From Lineus longissimus (Eukaryota > Nemertea > Pilidiophora > Heteronemertea > Lineidae): a stretch of DNA of 64,000 nt. Shown one piece after another: positions 18,887 to 30,785 of this stretch (positions are counted from its first letter, which is position 1; each line of letters begins with the position of its first letter). The position numbers and the translations under genes were made by a program. The stretch spans positions 4,829,431 through 4,893,430 of the forward strand of contig NC_088322.1 of assembly GCF_910592395.1 (NCBI RefSeq), written 5' to 3'. Under the pieces are notes generated by a model that saw only the letters and a program-made list of their open reading frames with translations, was not told the DNA's origin and ran no database searches.

Positions 18887-19207
18887 TCAAATTTGTTGAT
18901 TGCTACTTGAACCTTGTTGATTGCTAGTTGATCCTAGGTGACAACTAGAATTGACTATTCCTTGACTAGGAGTAACTAAATTTGAACTATTCAACTGCTT
19001 GTTTGAAACTTGTTGATTTGTAGTGCAGTTCTGTTGAAAGTTAGTACTGTTCTGTTGGTAACTACCAGTGTTCTGTTGGTTAGAAGCCCCGACTCGAGCT
19101 ATGCTCTCAGGACTGCGTCCGACTGGGTTTTGATTGATAACACCAATATGTTTCATTTGTTGTTCAATTACAGATGATGTCTGACTATTCATTTGCTGAC
19201 TGTTCAT
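18887..19207 (-). CDS. low-complexity Asn/Gln/Ser-rich protein
   Basis: A 106-residue protein starting in a TAAATGA context. It is built of repeats such as SNQQNTGSYQQNSTNFQQN and contains NPVGRSPESIARVG, which is encoded by one copy of the dispersed 30-bp repeat. Such prion-like sequences may be disordered tails or scaffold parts. No family can be named. It is the last gene of the left arm before foreign DNA begins, and its C terminus is intact. Confidence 0.45.
   Translation of the reverse strand: MNSQQMNSQTSSVIEQQMKHIGVINQNPVGRSPESIARVGASNQQNTGSYQQNSTNFQQNCTTNQQVSNKQLNSSNLVTPSQGIVNSSCHLGSTSNQQGSSSNQQI
19091..19125 (-). repeat. dispersed ~30-bp repeat in the Asn/Gln-rich gene
   Basis: Minus-strand reading starts CAGTCGGACGCAGTCC and goes on TGAGAGCATAGCTCGAGTC, nearly the same as the plus-strand copy at 15341-15375. 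It is translated in frame. Confidence 0.6.
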
Positions 19208-21657
19208 TTAAAATAATAGAAAAATGAGTGTTAAGTGCAAAATGCTGTTTTCACAAGTTTATTGCACTTAACACTAGCTGGTGCTAACTTAATACTACTG
19301 ATGCAGTTAAGTGCAAGTCCACGATAGCACCAGGCAGTGGGTGATAGAGCAATTTCACAGATTTTATTGATATTTGGTGGGTGGAGCCCCTTAGGTGAGA
19401 AATGAAATCGTGCCAAATATTTCACCAATCCCTCCAACAGGGGCTGAGATATGGGTCAGAGTTGATTTGGGGGTGATTTTGACCTTTTTTTATAGAGATC
19501 TTTAGTGGGGATAATGAGTGACCCTGCGCAGGAAATGGATAGAATATTGGATTGACCTGTTGTTATGAGTGAATACATAACAAGAGCTACCCAAATACAA
19601 AAAAGCATAGCCAAATGACCTTCGATGTTGTTGTACTAGGCCTACCCCTACCCCTATCTCAAAGGGGTCAATGAAACATGGTGAACTTTCAGCCCGGATA
19701 TCTCACCCTTTGCAGGGAGTTGGGCAATGGTTCTTTGCCTGTCGGATACTTTATGATGTCAAGATCTAAAATCAAGAATAAAAACGTTGTCCGCTCTGTT
19801 CAGCTAGGAATGCCAAAGCTTGAAAGTTAGGCCAAATTTGATCATTTTGGGCTGTCGCCACCTATTGGGAATGACTTGAACTAGTATGATTTTCTACAGA
19901 AATTGATTATACGTGCATCACCGATATTCCTGCGGGAGATATAAGCTTAGGGACCATCTCAACAGTATTTTGAGGCCAAGAAGACCAGGTCACCTAGTCT
20001 TGGGGTCCGACCCCCCTCCCCCTCAAATTCAATTTATTCATCAAAAAGATCAGGTAAAAAATGTCAAGTATGCTCGAGGACAGAAAAAAGAAACTTCAGT
20101 TCCAAAAGGGCAAAATAGACACGACAGTGGTGAATGGCACAGATGATTGAATGTAGTATAATAAACAATATAATATGCTGTACTACCGGAGTAGAGGTAG
20201 AGGAAAATGATAAAATGAACTTCAGCCCCATCCCCACTTCATATGGCAGGACACAGCCTTTCTTTCAGATTGTGCCCATTTTACTGATGGGGTTAATCCA
20301 TGCACATGCTCCAGCTAGGAAGTATAGCTTTATATTCTAAACCAAACTAGAAAGGGTTATTTAGCTGAATGTCGCTTCTACTGTACTAGATGATCCATCA
20401 CAACATGTACATGCTACCAGAAGTACATTTGGTGTCATCAGGGTGGTGAGACATGGAGCTGAACAGTCATTGCATCGGCAAAAATATCCCCGTTATGTCC
20501 AATCACAGGGCTAGGTACCCATGTAATACTAGGTACAATGAAGAACTGTTTGAAGGAATAGGTAAGGCCCCCTAAGCCTAACCTGAGGTAGCGTGGCCAT
20601 CGGCTTCTCGTTTTATATTGTTAGTTTCAGCATCATTTCTTCATTTCAATACAAATCATGGCCTACTTCCAGCCTTATTGACAGAGATGGATGAACAACG
20701 TGATGTATAAGATTATTTTCTTTTAATATGAAAATATAATGTTATTATAGACTAATTACAAAAAAAGATATCGCTGCATCGAGAAATAATACTCTTTACA
20801 TGATGTGTACATGGGCATATACATGGATGTGGTATGTCACCACCTGCAGAGACCATGGAAACAAAAAATGGAATAACCACTTTGAATCAGAGCAGCACTC
20901 ACAACAGCATTAACCATGCCAACAAAGACTGGCTCACTATTCAGAAATTCTGAAACACGTAAAGTACTGTCAATGGTATAAATACTGCTGGGCAAAATTG
21001 AGGATGGGGAACATGTCTGAAAATTACACAGATTCATAACTGACATTCCTGATAGTCTTGACTTCTGAGGGTTACTCGGGTAGGCACCTGCCAGTGCAAA
21101 GAACCCGCATTATACTGAAACTTCCTCAGCCACTGTCCACCAAGAGATACTGGTCATTCATCGATACAGGCAAGCCCTTCATACTCACATTCTCAATTTT
21201 CAAATTCAAAACCAAAATAAGTGGAAATTGGGCTATGGATTTTCACAGCAGGCTTCAACTGTTCATCGACAATAAACCACCAGCTGGGCTATTCTAACCA
21301 ATGTGAGGGGTAGTAGTCATGATCCTCTTATGGGACCGGTACTGTACATTACTATTGTTGACTCGAAATGCTTTCTGAATACAATGCACATTATTATTGT
21401 ACACTCAAGAGGATACTATGCTGATTAGTGCACCCATGATCACTTTAGTCAAGGGTATGGCAAGCTGCAACAAGATTGAGAGATTCACGCTAAATGCAGG
21501 GGCATGGCGATCAACCCATAAGCTACGCAGCTGAATGGAATGATAACGCTAGATCGAACGAAAAGACTTGACTGAAGACTAGCTGTCTGCAATCCAATCA
21601 TGATAAAATGGTTCCAAACGAAGTCATCAAAACCAATGAGTTCATAGGTGAAGTTGG
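19208..21657. other. left flank of the nested insertion, non-coding
   Basis: No gene. A hairpin of GTTAAGTGCAA with TTGCACTTAAC stands at about 19229-19273. The 26-bp inverted word lies at 19702-19727. The rest up to the gene's stop codon at 21658 shows nothing recognisable. Confidence 0.5.
19702..19727 (+). repeat. left copy of a 26-bp inverted word
   Basis: CTCACCCTTTGCAGGG, one base (A), then GTTGGGCAA. The right copy at 29284-29309 is inverted and has T at the variable base. Confidence 0.8.
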
Positions 21658-24600
21658 TTATACTAGTATCCCTACTTCTGTCATAACCTTTCTACGAAGA
21701 CTGTAGCGCTTGACTGTCTCCTGGTGTACCTCTTCTTGGGCATCCTCTTGTGCCTCATCTTCCTCGGAGTGGCCTGATACTTCTGAAAGCTGTCCCTGCT
21801 TTTGTTTTGCAGAGAGGCGACTGAAGTAGGACATGACCTGTGTTGAAGTCAGCCACTGATCCTTGGGAAACATCATCTTCAGGCGCTTTGCAACGTTAGT
21901 TGGATTTTCTTTGAACCCAGTCACACCTTTCATAAATTCCTCATACAAATATCTCCGCACTTCTGCAGAAAACAGTCTTGAGGTCTTCTGTCCTCGAAGA
22001 GCCCAGCCTGCAAAAAGCAAAGATTGTTCTGAATCTGCATCTGTCTTGCTCCTTACTACAACAGATGCGGAGGGTTGTCCAACTTTGGCTATGGCACCAA
22101 CTCGCCCAGCCCATTTCCGCTTTAACTTGTCCATCACGGTTTCCTTGAGTGTCACACTTGTGTGGGAGCCATAGGCCAAATGTTCTGTCAGGTCCTCTTG
22201 TGATTTGAAAAATTGGTCACATCCATTTTCAGGGCACGGGATTTCCACCTTGTTGATTTCACCTTGTGCCTTCATTGCTCCAACACCTACACTAGGCCGC
22301 GTATACACACTGAGTGTCACTCCAGTTGGAGCTAATGCAGCAGCTTGCTTGCTCTCCAGTTTGGGGTATGGAAAGAACTCGCCAGTACCAATACTGTATG
22401 CCTTCCAAACACGGATTCCACCGTCCTCATAACGAAAGTTGGTAAATGACGTGATTCCTGGCCATGTCAGAGCCTTAGGTGCACCAGCTGCAAGTGTCAC
22501 AACAGAAACATAGCAGCATCTGACACCACCATATGACTCCAGCGCATCCTTCATCTCAGATGCATTAGTAACATCATGTCCCTCACACACAAAGCGTTGT
22601 ATGTGGGACTTCATGGGCGCGATCTTCCTGTCGCAGATGTCCTTTCCTGCCTGTGCTTCAGAAAAGTCATATTGCCTGATAGTGAGGCCTGTGATCTGTT
22701 GCAGGTTTTTCATCGATATTAGTAAGGATGCATTATGATAACAACCTGCATTATCTGAGCGTAAGAATACGTCCTTCACTGTAGGTGTCTCCAACTTCAC
22801 CTTCAATAGTGTGGCTTCCACAAGACAGAATACTGCGAACCAGTCTTGTTTGCATTGGTCCAGGACATGGACGTAACAGTGGATCTGAAGAAAAGAAAGC
22901 ACTACCTAAATAAATGAAGCTCATACGCATGTACTCATAACTACTAAAAGTATAATTTGTATCAAAACAGTCACGTGGAAGGACTGATTGCGCTGCAGGA
23001 TGTAACCATTGAGACCACAGGTACAGCAGCGACAGTCAGCAAAGTTATTGTATAAAGACACTTCCTTTCCTATAATGCAGAGTTATAGTGCATGTTTCGG
23101 GTTTGACTAAGTAATTTATCTAGATCCAATATCAGTTTTCATTTCATTTTAAGCTTCACTTCACTCTGACATTGATGTTTTCTCAGAATGTTTGATTCTA
23201 TACACACCTGAAATTCGTTCCCCTCAACACGAGTTATGACAGCAGACACATGCCAGGAAACACCCTTTTTTCCAAACCAATCCTGCTGCGCTTCCCTATA
23301 TTTCGTTGGCAGAAACTTCATGGCCCAATCCATTGTTATTAGTGCCTGATGTGGTTGCAGCTCTTGAAGAATCTGAACTTTGCATCTCTCTTGGTTCTTC
23401 GCTCTCATTATATGGGATTTCAGATGCAGAACTTTTTCTCGGCCGGCTTCGAAGTCGTACTTCAGTTCTTCTAACTGCTTTTCGTACCTACAATGAAGAG
23501 CATAACAATTATCAAAGAGAATAAAGTGAAATAGGGCCTACAAAGGCTAGATACACGTACATGTATTATCAATGTTTGTTCGTGTTCAGGTAGAGTATGG
23601 ACTATGGTTATAGTATGGACTATCATTCCATTCCAGAACATGCTACTGGTAATGGTTTATGCAATTCTGGGATATCAAAACTACAGGGTATGACAAGTTT
23701 AGATGAGCATAGTTTTTTCACTGGTACCAGTATAGGGTCAACATTTTTGTACATTATATTCTGAAATATTTTTACAGTAGCAGACAGCTCAATTTACCTG
23801 TAAACCACTTCTGGGTTATCAAATGCAACTTCCATCATATCAAGCATTTCTTTCAATTCCTCACAACGTTCACACACCAAGTCATGGTCATGGGAGCACT
23901 TGGTTTGTCCATCTGACAGAGCAAAGGTAATGCAGTGGTCTGCACACGGGTTTGCCTCACTGATGTGCAACTTGTAATCTGTCTTGAGATACTGTTTGGA
24001 AGAACGGATCTTTTTCTTCAGGTCCTCAAGAGAAGCAGCTGGATACTCTGGAAGTGGAAGCACTTGTATTACCAAACAGTTGTGAGAAAGTAGCTAATTC
24101 CAGCAATGGTTCATCCTGAGATGAAGGGTTTAGACAGAACGAAGTATTATGGCACAAGAAACAGCCATGATCGTTTACCATCCTCAGTACACAATAATGT
24201 GTTTGAATGATCACGTGTCAGCTTGACAAAAAGCTTTTTCCCTCATTACTAAGTGGTTGATAGCGTGTTTATTTCATATAGAAATTGGGCATGGCACCGC
24301 GTAAGCAAGGCTGAATCTAGATGGAGACAACATATGCCCCTCCTGTTTTCTGCAAAATAATGATTTTTCATGCATTCCTTGGTGATTCAGCAAGGAAGAA
24401 GAGCATTATTTCAATAGAAAACCAATTTCATGCCCCCTCTATTATCAAAGTCTGGATCTGGCACTGATCAGGTTATGAAATAAAATGCCAGCTTCTCATC
24501 TGAGGATGACACAACACAATATAGTAATTGTTACTTACGAAGATCACCAAGACTTTCTGCAATGGTGAACAATGAATCAAATGCCTCCGACCCCTCAGCT

Positions 24601-27600
24601 GCAATGTTGTCAAGACCAGAAAGAGATTTCTGTTGGGAAGCTGCGCAAACCTGAAAAAATATGGTAAGAGAAAATGTCATTGATATCTGACAAGTTTCAT
24701 TTGAACACTGTGTAGGATATAAAATATTCTATCTGCAAGTGCTGGGTTGTTTAATTTTCCACTCCTCCACATGGCCTTTCAAAACCAGTAGTGAGAACCG
24801 GCCGAGACTTTCCAACAATGCACCTTTTTCCATTCTCCTCAATACATCAACAATGACACAATGACAGACTGACACGGTGTCACACCATGTGCCATTTACT
24901 GCTCGTGTGCACGGCACCCTTTTCCTGAGGTTAAGGTACAGAGTCTACCCTTCATGTACTGTGGAGTGCTACAGGTCAGGTTGTGACATTCTAGAGGGTG
25001 GTGTCGTCTTAGGTTGTATTATGCATTGCAGTGGCTGTGCTGCCCTCTGTCACCTCACCAGCTGACCCAGAGCACTTCACAAGAAGCACATGCCACTTGA
25101 ATTTTCACTGAAACCTCAGAGATATACTCACCTGAATGATTGAGTAGAGTGTGCTCCTGCTCAATGGCTCAAAGGCAACCTCTTCACAGTAGGCTTGGTA
25201 AAGCTGAATTATTCTTGATGTTATCACTGTTCGTACAACCTTGGGGATTTCAAGCTTTTCACCGTGGCTCAATTTCACAACTTTAGTCCCGTATGCAACA
25301 TCTTGTAGGAAGTCTGGGCGGGAGATGAAATCTAGAAAATGGTCGACCTTCACTTCACTAAGGCGTGAACGAGTAACACCTTCAACCTCGACTGGCTGAG
25401 CCTGGCCAACCTCCCTTGCATGTTTACGGGCTTCATCTACCCTGTACTTCGTGAGACCAGGAATCATGTCCTGAAAAATCAAGAAAGTAATCGATAATTA
25501 GGATTAAGAAAGAAATGCTTTGTTTCTCAATGTTATCTCGCTGGCCCCAGTCCGACCATGCATCATTGGTTCCATGGAATGGCCACAATGTTTCTTATTC
25601 TACAGTATTGTAAACTTACATGTCACTAAAATGACACTTTTGCTCAGCAGCATGTATGCATGTCATGGGTCCTGAGTTCACCTTGAATTCTGGCACTCAA
25701 TGCAATGATAAAGTTATTTAGCAGTGTGCAACTGCATGAAATGTGTAAGTGCTACCAAAATCATCTGCTCTTTATAGCTGATCCCTGTGGGATCCATCAC
25801 TGCACCGTGCGGTCAACCTGTGCAGAACCCAAGAATATGAAAAATACGTTGTATGAAAAACTGTAAACTGTGCCTTGCCAAAAGACTTAGGGGTTCCACT
25901 GTAGAGGGTTGAAGAATTGAATGCCATTCCCAAATACCAGTAATACTTGCTCTTTCATAAAAGGTGCACCTTTGTGATGAACATGGGTAAATTCTTCTTC
26001 TAGCAATTTGTTTTATTCATAACAATAGGGGCGCTATGAAGTATTTTACTCACCATTAGTTGCTCTTTGGTTCTATGTGGAGCAAGAATGGACAATATCT
26101 GTCGTCTAATATACCATGACGAGGCATCATTATAGCATTTCACCACAACCTTGTCCAGTTCATTGGCCATTGGAGAAGGCACTGCAGGCTGGATCAGTGA
26201 CATAAGATCGTTTTCTTGTCCAGGGGCTATGCAGTGCAACGTTAAAGCAACCGCTTCCCTTGCCTTCCTTTTGTAATAACGAAGAGTACTTGAGGAAGCA
26301 TCATCAAGCGGCAGAAGAAGCTGTCCTGAAACTGAATTACATCCCCCTTGCTTCAGAAACTGATTGAGGAAGCCAAGATGCATATTCTTTGGCGCTGGAG
26401 TTGGGGCCCAGGACATGTCGAATTCATGTGGTTTATCACCATTATCCAGATTATCGGAGCTGGGTGATTCTCCATTACTTGATGACAAAAGGTGACGTCC
26501 CTGAAATTAAAGCGCCGACATTTCAGTTTTTGTGAAAGACAAGTTACAATACACATAATTTCAGAAGTATACAGTCATACAGTCATGTATTCAGACAATA
26601 TCGAAGGGCATATCCTCATTCATTTTTTATATGAAGCACAAATCTGCCCTTCATTCAAAAGTGTAGATCAATTATGCTTTCTAGCTGAGAAATCTTTTCT
26701 CTGATCAATATCTCGACCTCGTCCTATGCACTGAAAGAAGCAAGACATTCAATTCAATATGGTGAAAACTGGCTTAGGAAAGGCCATAGTATTAGCTTGG
26801 TTGGTAACCCAATGATGGAATCGCACAATAGCAAACAACTGCTAACGCGTTGCACATAATAGCGGGACTGACAGTAAGTACTCAAGGCCTGCTTGGAGTG
26901 CATAGGATGTGAATGTACAATGCTCCTTGACCCCTGGTATATGGATGCATGTTTTCACTGGTACATTTTATCAACCTGGCTTCATCATGATCAGACGTGG
27001 TGTTGGTAGGCACATGACCTTGGCATTTTCTTTCTTGTCACAAGTGGTCTTACCTGGATGATACATGTAGACCCAGCAGAAGAAATTGATGAATTATCAT
27101 CACCTTTGCCTCCCATCTCATCAGAAACCAACTTGACTTGTTGTCTGTCAGATGTTACTGGTGATCGACTCTGATGCTGGAAAAAAAATACCGAGTACAT
27201 GCAACTGCGCTGTTTGCTATGATCTTGAGCTTCATTCATTGAATACTACTAGTGGAATTGACTGAGTGGTGTTAGCGTTGGATTAGGATGAACTCTTCAG
27301 TGATTGGCTTAGCTGAATACTGATCAGCCACAATGTAAATGTCAGTAAGGATTACTATGATTCACACTTTTCATTGAGTAAAACAATCATCTACCACTTT
27401 AGCAGTAACACTAACAGAAATGCGTCCTCATTATCAGTATCACTAGTGTGCCCTGTACTGAAAGTGAAAGAACATACGATAAAACTTGACTGTGTGGTAC
27501 CACCAAGAGGTCCTAAGGTAATTGAGAACATCATGCTACACCAAGCTCACCTCAAGGTCGATATCGACAATCACTGTACCCACAAAACTTTCCTCTGTAC

Positions 27601-28898
27601 CAGAACATGGTAGAGGCTCATCATAGGCGGAGGAAGTGCCAGGCTGAAAAAGCAATTGTGAACTAAAGCAAACAGTATGGACAACAATCTTTCAACATAA
27701 ATGTACGTCACTGTATGTAGAGTGAACATGGCGTCTCGTCCAATCATCCCATTGCAAGTATTTCCTATTGGCATGTCCAGCCCATGTCATGAATATCACT
27801 GGTTACAATGCTGATTTTCAATGCTTGAACTTTTACATTGTGACCTTGAAATTAATGAAAATTGAAGAAGGAATGTTTTTGACAAAATCACTCTCCTTTT
27901 ATTCAAGGAAAACATTTATACTCATTTATACAGGAACATAGCAAGCCGGGTCAGGAGCTCCTTCAGCCACTTGCTTACCTTCTGTTCCGTTGAGATATTC
28001 GAAGAGGGATGAGGCCTGTGCTGTTCTTTGTCGCAGTCTTTACAAATAGCTGCAATAAATATTAGAATGAATGAACATGAGATGCTCGAGTGTACTGTGT
28101 AGTCATCACCATGGGTGCATAGCCTACATTGTAGGAAAGGCAATATCATGATATCAAGTGGTTTGCCGTCTGGTTGGAGGCGACAAATTTGTTGACCCTC
28201 GCTGGGACTCAACCTCAGAGGCACAACACGAGCGATTGATTCTCCAGGTGTCTTCGAGAAAATAAATTATTTAGAAAGCCCTTCACGACACAGGCCTTTA
28301 TTAGTAGCCAAGTGCAAGTATAGTACCGTTATATAAGAGATAGCTAATGAGCTGATGAGCCATTCATAATCAGAGCTAGATGCTTACCAGAACCAACAGG
28401 CAAAAGAACTCTCCACTTCTCGAACACCATCCTGGATGCGCTTGCTGAAATGCCACGATCTTTTTGTGGGCGTCTGGTGGAAGTGGCTTTGTGCAGAGGA
28501 TGTTTACACATTCTTGACGGAATCCAGCAAAGGCCCAACTTGTAGCGGTGAACTGGGCATATCGTAGTGTCGAGATCTGGGGATTCAAAGTCGAACACTC
28601 CTGCTCGAAGCGCAATGAGCTGCCATTCGTACTCAACCACGTCACTGCATGCAATGCCCATGGTGCCAGCTTCAACATGTTCAACATGCCCACGCCTGCT
28701 GGATGACCAAACTTTTAGACGGGTCAAATGCGCCTGAATATCTTTCTTGCAATGTTTCAGCCCAACTACACTAGTGTCCTTTGGATATTGGGTAAACGGA
28801 CCACAATCTACCCCATAGCTTATAGCGGAAAATCCGCACTTTAATGATATCTTTGGTTTTTTGGGCTCAGGCTCGCAAGTGTCAATGATATCAGCCAT
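21658..28898 (-). CDS. ten-exon transposase-like protein (~1,155 aa), reading frame complete
   Basis: Exons by GT-AG rules: 28388-28898, 27979-28049, 27551-27643, 27054-27176, 26054-26500, 25132-25470, 24539-24650, 23798-24062, 23208-23487 and 21658-22884. They sum to 3,468 bases and every phase agrees. The start is MADIIDTCEPEPKKPK; the exon 8 acceptor has an in-frame alternative. Motifs in order: LNQFLKQGGC, YNDASSWYIRRQILSIL, KVVRTVITSRIIQLYQ, SKQYLKTDYKLHI, ADHCITFALSD, MDWAMKFLP, QQDWFGKKGVSWH, FLRSDNAGCYHNA, SEAQAGKDICDRK, then a C2H2 finger (CPENGCDQFFKS...HLAYGSH) and an acidic tail. The D in MDWAM, D in RSDNAG and E/D in SEAQAGKD may be an RNase H-like triad. I recall very similar multi-copy proteins in cnidarians and amphioxus but cannot name the superfamily. 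No in-frame stop or shift was found, so the gene may be active. Confidence 0.75.
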
Positions 28899-29030
28899 GC
28901 TTGCTTGTGTTGTGTGACCACCATGTAGTAAACTTGCGTGATGAATTCCATACTGGCCGTGATGTTGCCCTGAATCACGCATTCGTGATGGCCTGCGGTA
29001 TGGGGTGGGGGTGCCCTGGTACGCAATCAC

Positions 29031-29689
29031 CAGTAGTCCTGAGCACCTGTTGCTGCTTATGTATATTCTTCCACGATGTCAGGAGGATTATTTAGACAGG
29101 AATAAACCAGAAGAGACCAGAGGGCATCTTCCAAATCCATCATGGAATGCAGTGCAAATAGTACAAAAAGCAGCAAACACCTCGCAATATACATGCAATC
29201 ACAAACTCATCTTAAGAGCGGCCAACGATTTTATTTCTGTAACTGAAAATAGGGTCCCATATTGATCTCCTGCAGAAGTGGCGTTGCCCAACACCCTGCA
29301 AAGGGTGAGGTATACCCCGTGGAAGTAGGCTATCTTTTAACTTTTTTATGATAACGTACCCAAAACATGTGCTCTTCCGCAAAAGAGGGTGAAATCTATG
29401 ATAAAACAAAAGTGTCCAAAAATTGTCCATGATGTCCCCTTTCCAATGATACCAAGCAAAGTGGACTTCTTTGTCCAGAAAGTTTTTTTTTAAATAAAAA
29501 CTTTTTGTCATTTTCATCAAAACTGTGCATTTTTTCTAATGGTTAATGCATAGAAAAAAATAGGATGAGTTAATACCCCCCATTCCTGACCAGTGTGATT
29601 TTTCGCCGAATGGCTTTGCCTGCCTTCATCCTACCCCAAGACCAGTCCATGGTAGGAATTTGAGCCAGAACTGTTGACCCCCCACTTTA
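29031..29689. other. right flank of the nested insertion, non-coding
   Basis: No gene is recognised. It holds the right copy of the 26-bp word and runs of A and T, and passes without a visible landmark into the minus-strand frame that ends at 29690. Confidence 0.45.
29284..29309 (-). repeat. right copy of the 26-bp inverted word
   Basis: Inverted counterpart of 19702-19727 with 25 of 26 bases matching. It lies about 380 bp inside the presumed right end of the nested insertion. Confidence 0.8.
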
Positions 29690-30736
29690 TCACTTTTTGC
29701 AGATATTGCCTGGTTGTACCGTGGACTCACACTTAATGTCTCGACCTGCACTAGCACTCAATAAAACGTCAAACTGCTTGTCAATATCCTGGTCATATTC
29801 CTTCTCAACCTTGTAATTCTGGAAGAAAATACTTTGAGTGAAATCATACCATAATCTCTCCAAATCATTAACTCGCTCCTTGTTGGTTAAAAAAGGTCTA
29901 AATATTACATAATCAATTTTCATCGTTTTAAAGGCTTGGTGTAAAAATACCTTGTAGTTAATTGTGACCTTCACACCACAGTAATGCAGAAATCTAAGGA
30001 AAGCATAGGACACTAGTCTAAGGTCAGTGATATTCTCATCTGTTAATTGGGGTTTACCAATAGCCCTGTTGATAAATTCAATGACAAGAAACCAGTCATA
30101 TTCCCCACAGTGAAATGCAACAAGTATGGCCTCGCCATGTAACCCCTTTTCCCGTAACTTAGAGGGGAGAGTGTTAATACCCATTTTTAAAGCTAAGTGG
30201 ACTGTACTTTCATATCTCTGCTTACTAAGACATTTTCTGTGACTTGAAAAGTAGCACTGTAAATACACTTCCACAAAGTCCTTTAAATATTTGAGAACCG
30301 ATTCAGACAAACGTCTCCATCCAAGCTTTCTAAGAATAATGTCAAAATAACGAATCTTGTTGTCAATATTGATCTCAAGAGTCTTAAAATCATCATCGTA
30401 ACTGGTTGCATTACAAACAATGCAAAATTGATACTTCACAGTTTTAGCGGCGTTCCTGGCTAAGTTTAAATTCTTTTGATACTCAAAAAGTGTCCAACAT
30501 TTGCAATTACGGCAGAATTGGGCATTAGTGTTGGTACTGACGTCATATTCTTTCATTCTTGGCAGGACTACTTTGTGTGTCTCAGTAGGCTTATCAAATT
30601 TCCCACTGTCATAATTCTTGCTGTCATTTTCTTCACTAAAATTTCTATCCATGGCCCTAGGACGAATGAATGCTTTAAGATTCTCATTGTTCCACTCACT
30701 GGAATAATAATCTTTTAATGAGATGTATTTATTCAT
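29690..30736 (-). CDS. uncharacterised right-arm protein, C terminus possibly cut by the nested insertion
   Basis: A 348-residue protein. A CxxC pair (FCRNCKCW) at about residue 74 and another (FCIVCNAT) at about 104 could form a zinc site. The rest is helical and rich in aromatic and basic residues (RKLGWRRLSESVLKYLKDFVE, GEYDWFLVIEFINRAIG). No family is recognised. The last residues are encoded just where foreign DNA begins (about 29690), so the original C terminus may be lost. It is the innermost gene of the right arm, in the same orientation as its neighbours, starting 50 bp after the gene at 30786. Confidence 0.55.
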   Translation of the reverse strand: MNKYISLKDYYSSEWNNENLKAFIRPRAMDRNFSEENDSKNYDSGKFDKPTETHKVVLPRMKEYDVSTNTNAQFCRNCKCWTLFEYQKNLNLARNAAKTVKYQFCIVCNATSYDDDFKTLEINIDNKIRYFDIILRKLGWRRLSESVLKYLKDFVEVYLQCYFSSHRKCLSKQRYESTVHLALKMGINTLPSKLREKGLHGEAILVAFHCGEYDWFLVIEFINRAIGKPQLTDENITDLRLVSYAFLRFLHYCGVKVTINYKVFLHQAFKTMKIDYVIFRPFLTNKERVNDLERLWYDFTQSIFFQNYKVEKEYDQDIDKQFDVLLSASAGRDIKCESTVQPGNICKK

Positions 30737-30785
30737 ATTTACATGATAATTATTTTTTTAAACATTGTTTTTGATAGAAGGTCAC

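Larger units (their letters stand above)
19208..29689. mobile_element. foreign insertion of about 10.4 kb carrying a ten-exon gene
   Basis: Between compact virus-like genes lies a segment of different character: long non-coding flanks, introns and one spliced gene. A 26-bp word near the left edge (19702-19727) recurs inverted near the right edge (29284-29309) with one mismatch, and weaker matches follow inward (CCTGCGGGAGAT near 19930 and its counterpart near 29272). These may be subterminal inverted repeats of a DNA transposon. Exact ends and target duplication could not be fixed. The left end lies between 19208 and about 19440, the right end close to 29690. Confidence 0.6.

Noticed and set aside
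29212-29520. Minus-strand frame at the right edge of the nested insertion
   Set aside because: It overlaps the inverted 26-bp word and AT-rich runs and has no splice sites in line with the ten-exon gene, so it is probably chance.
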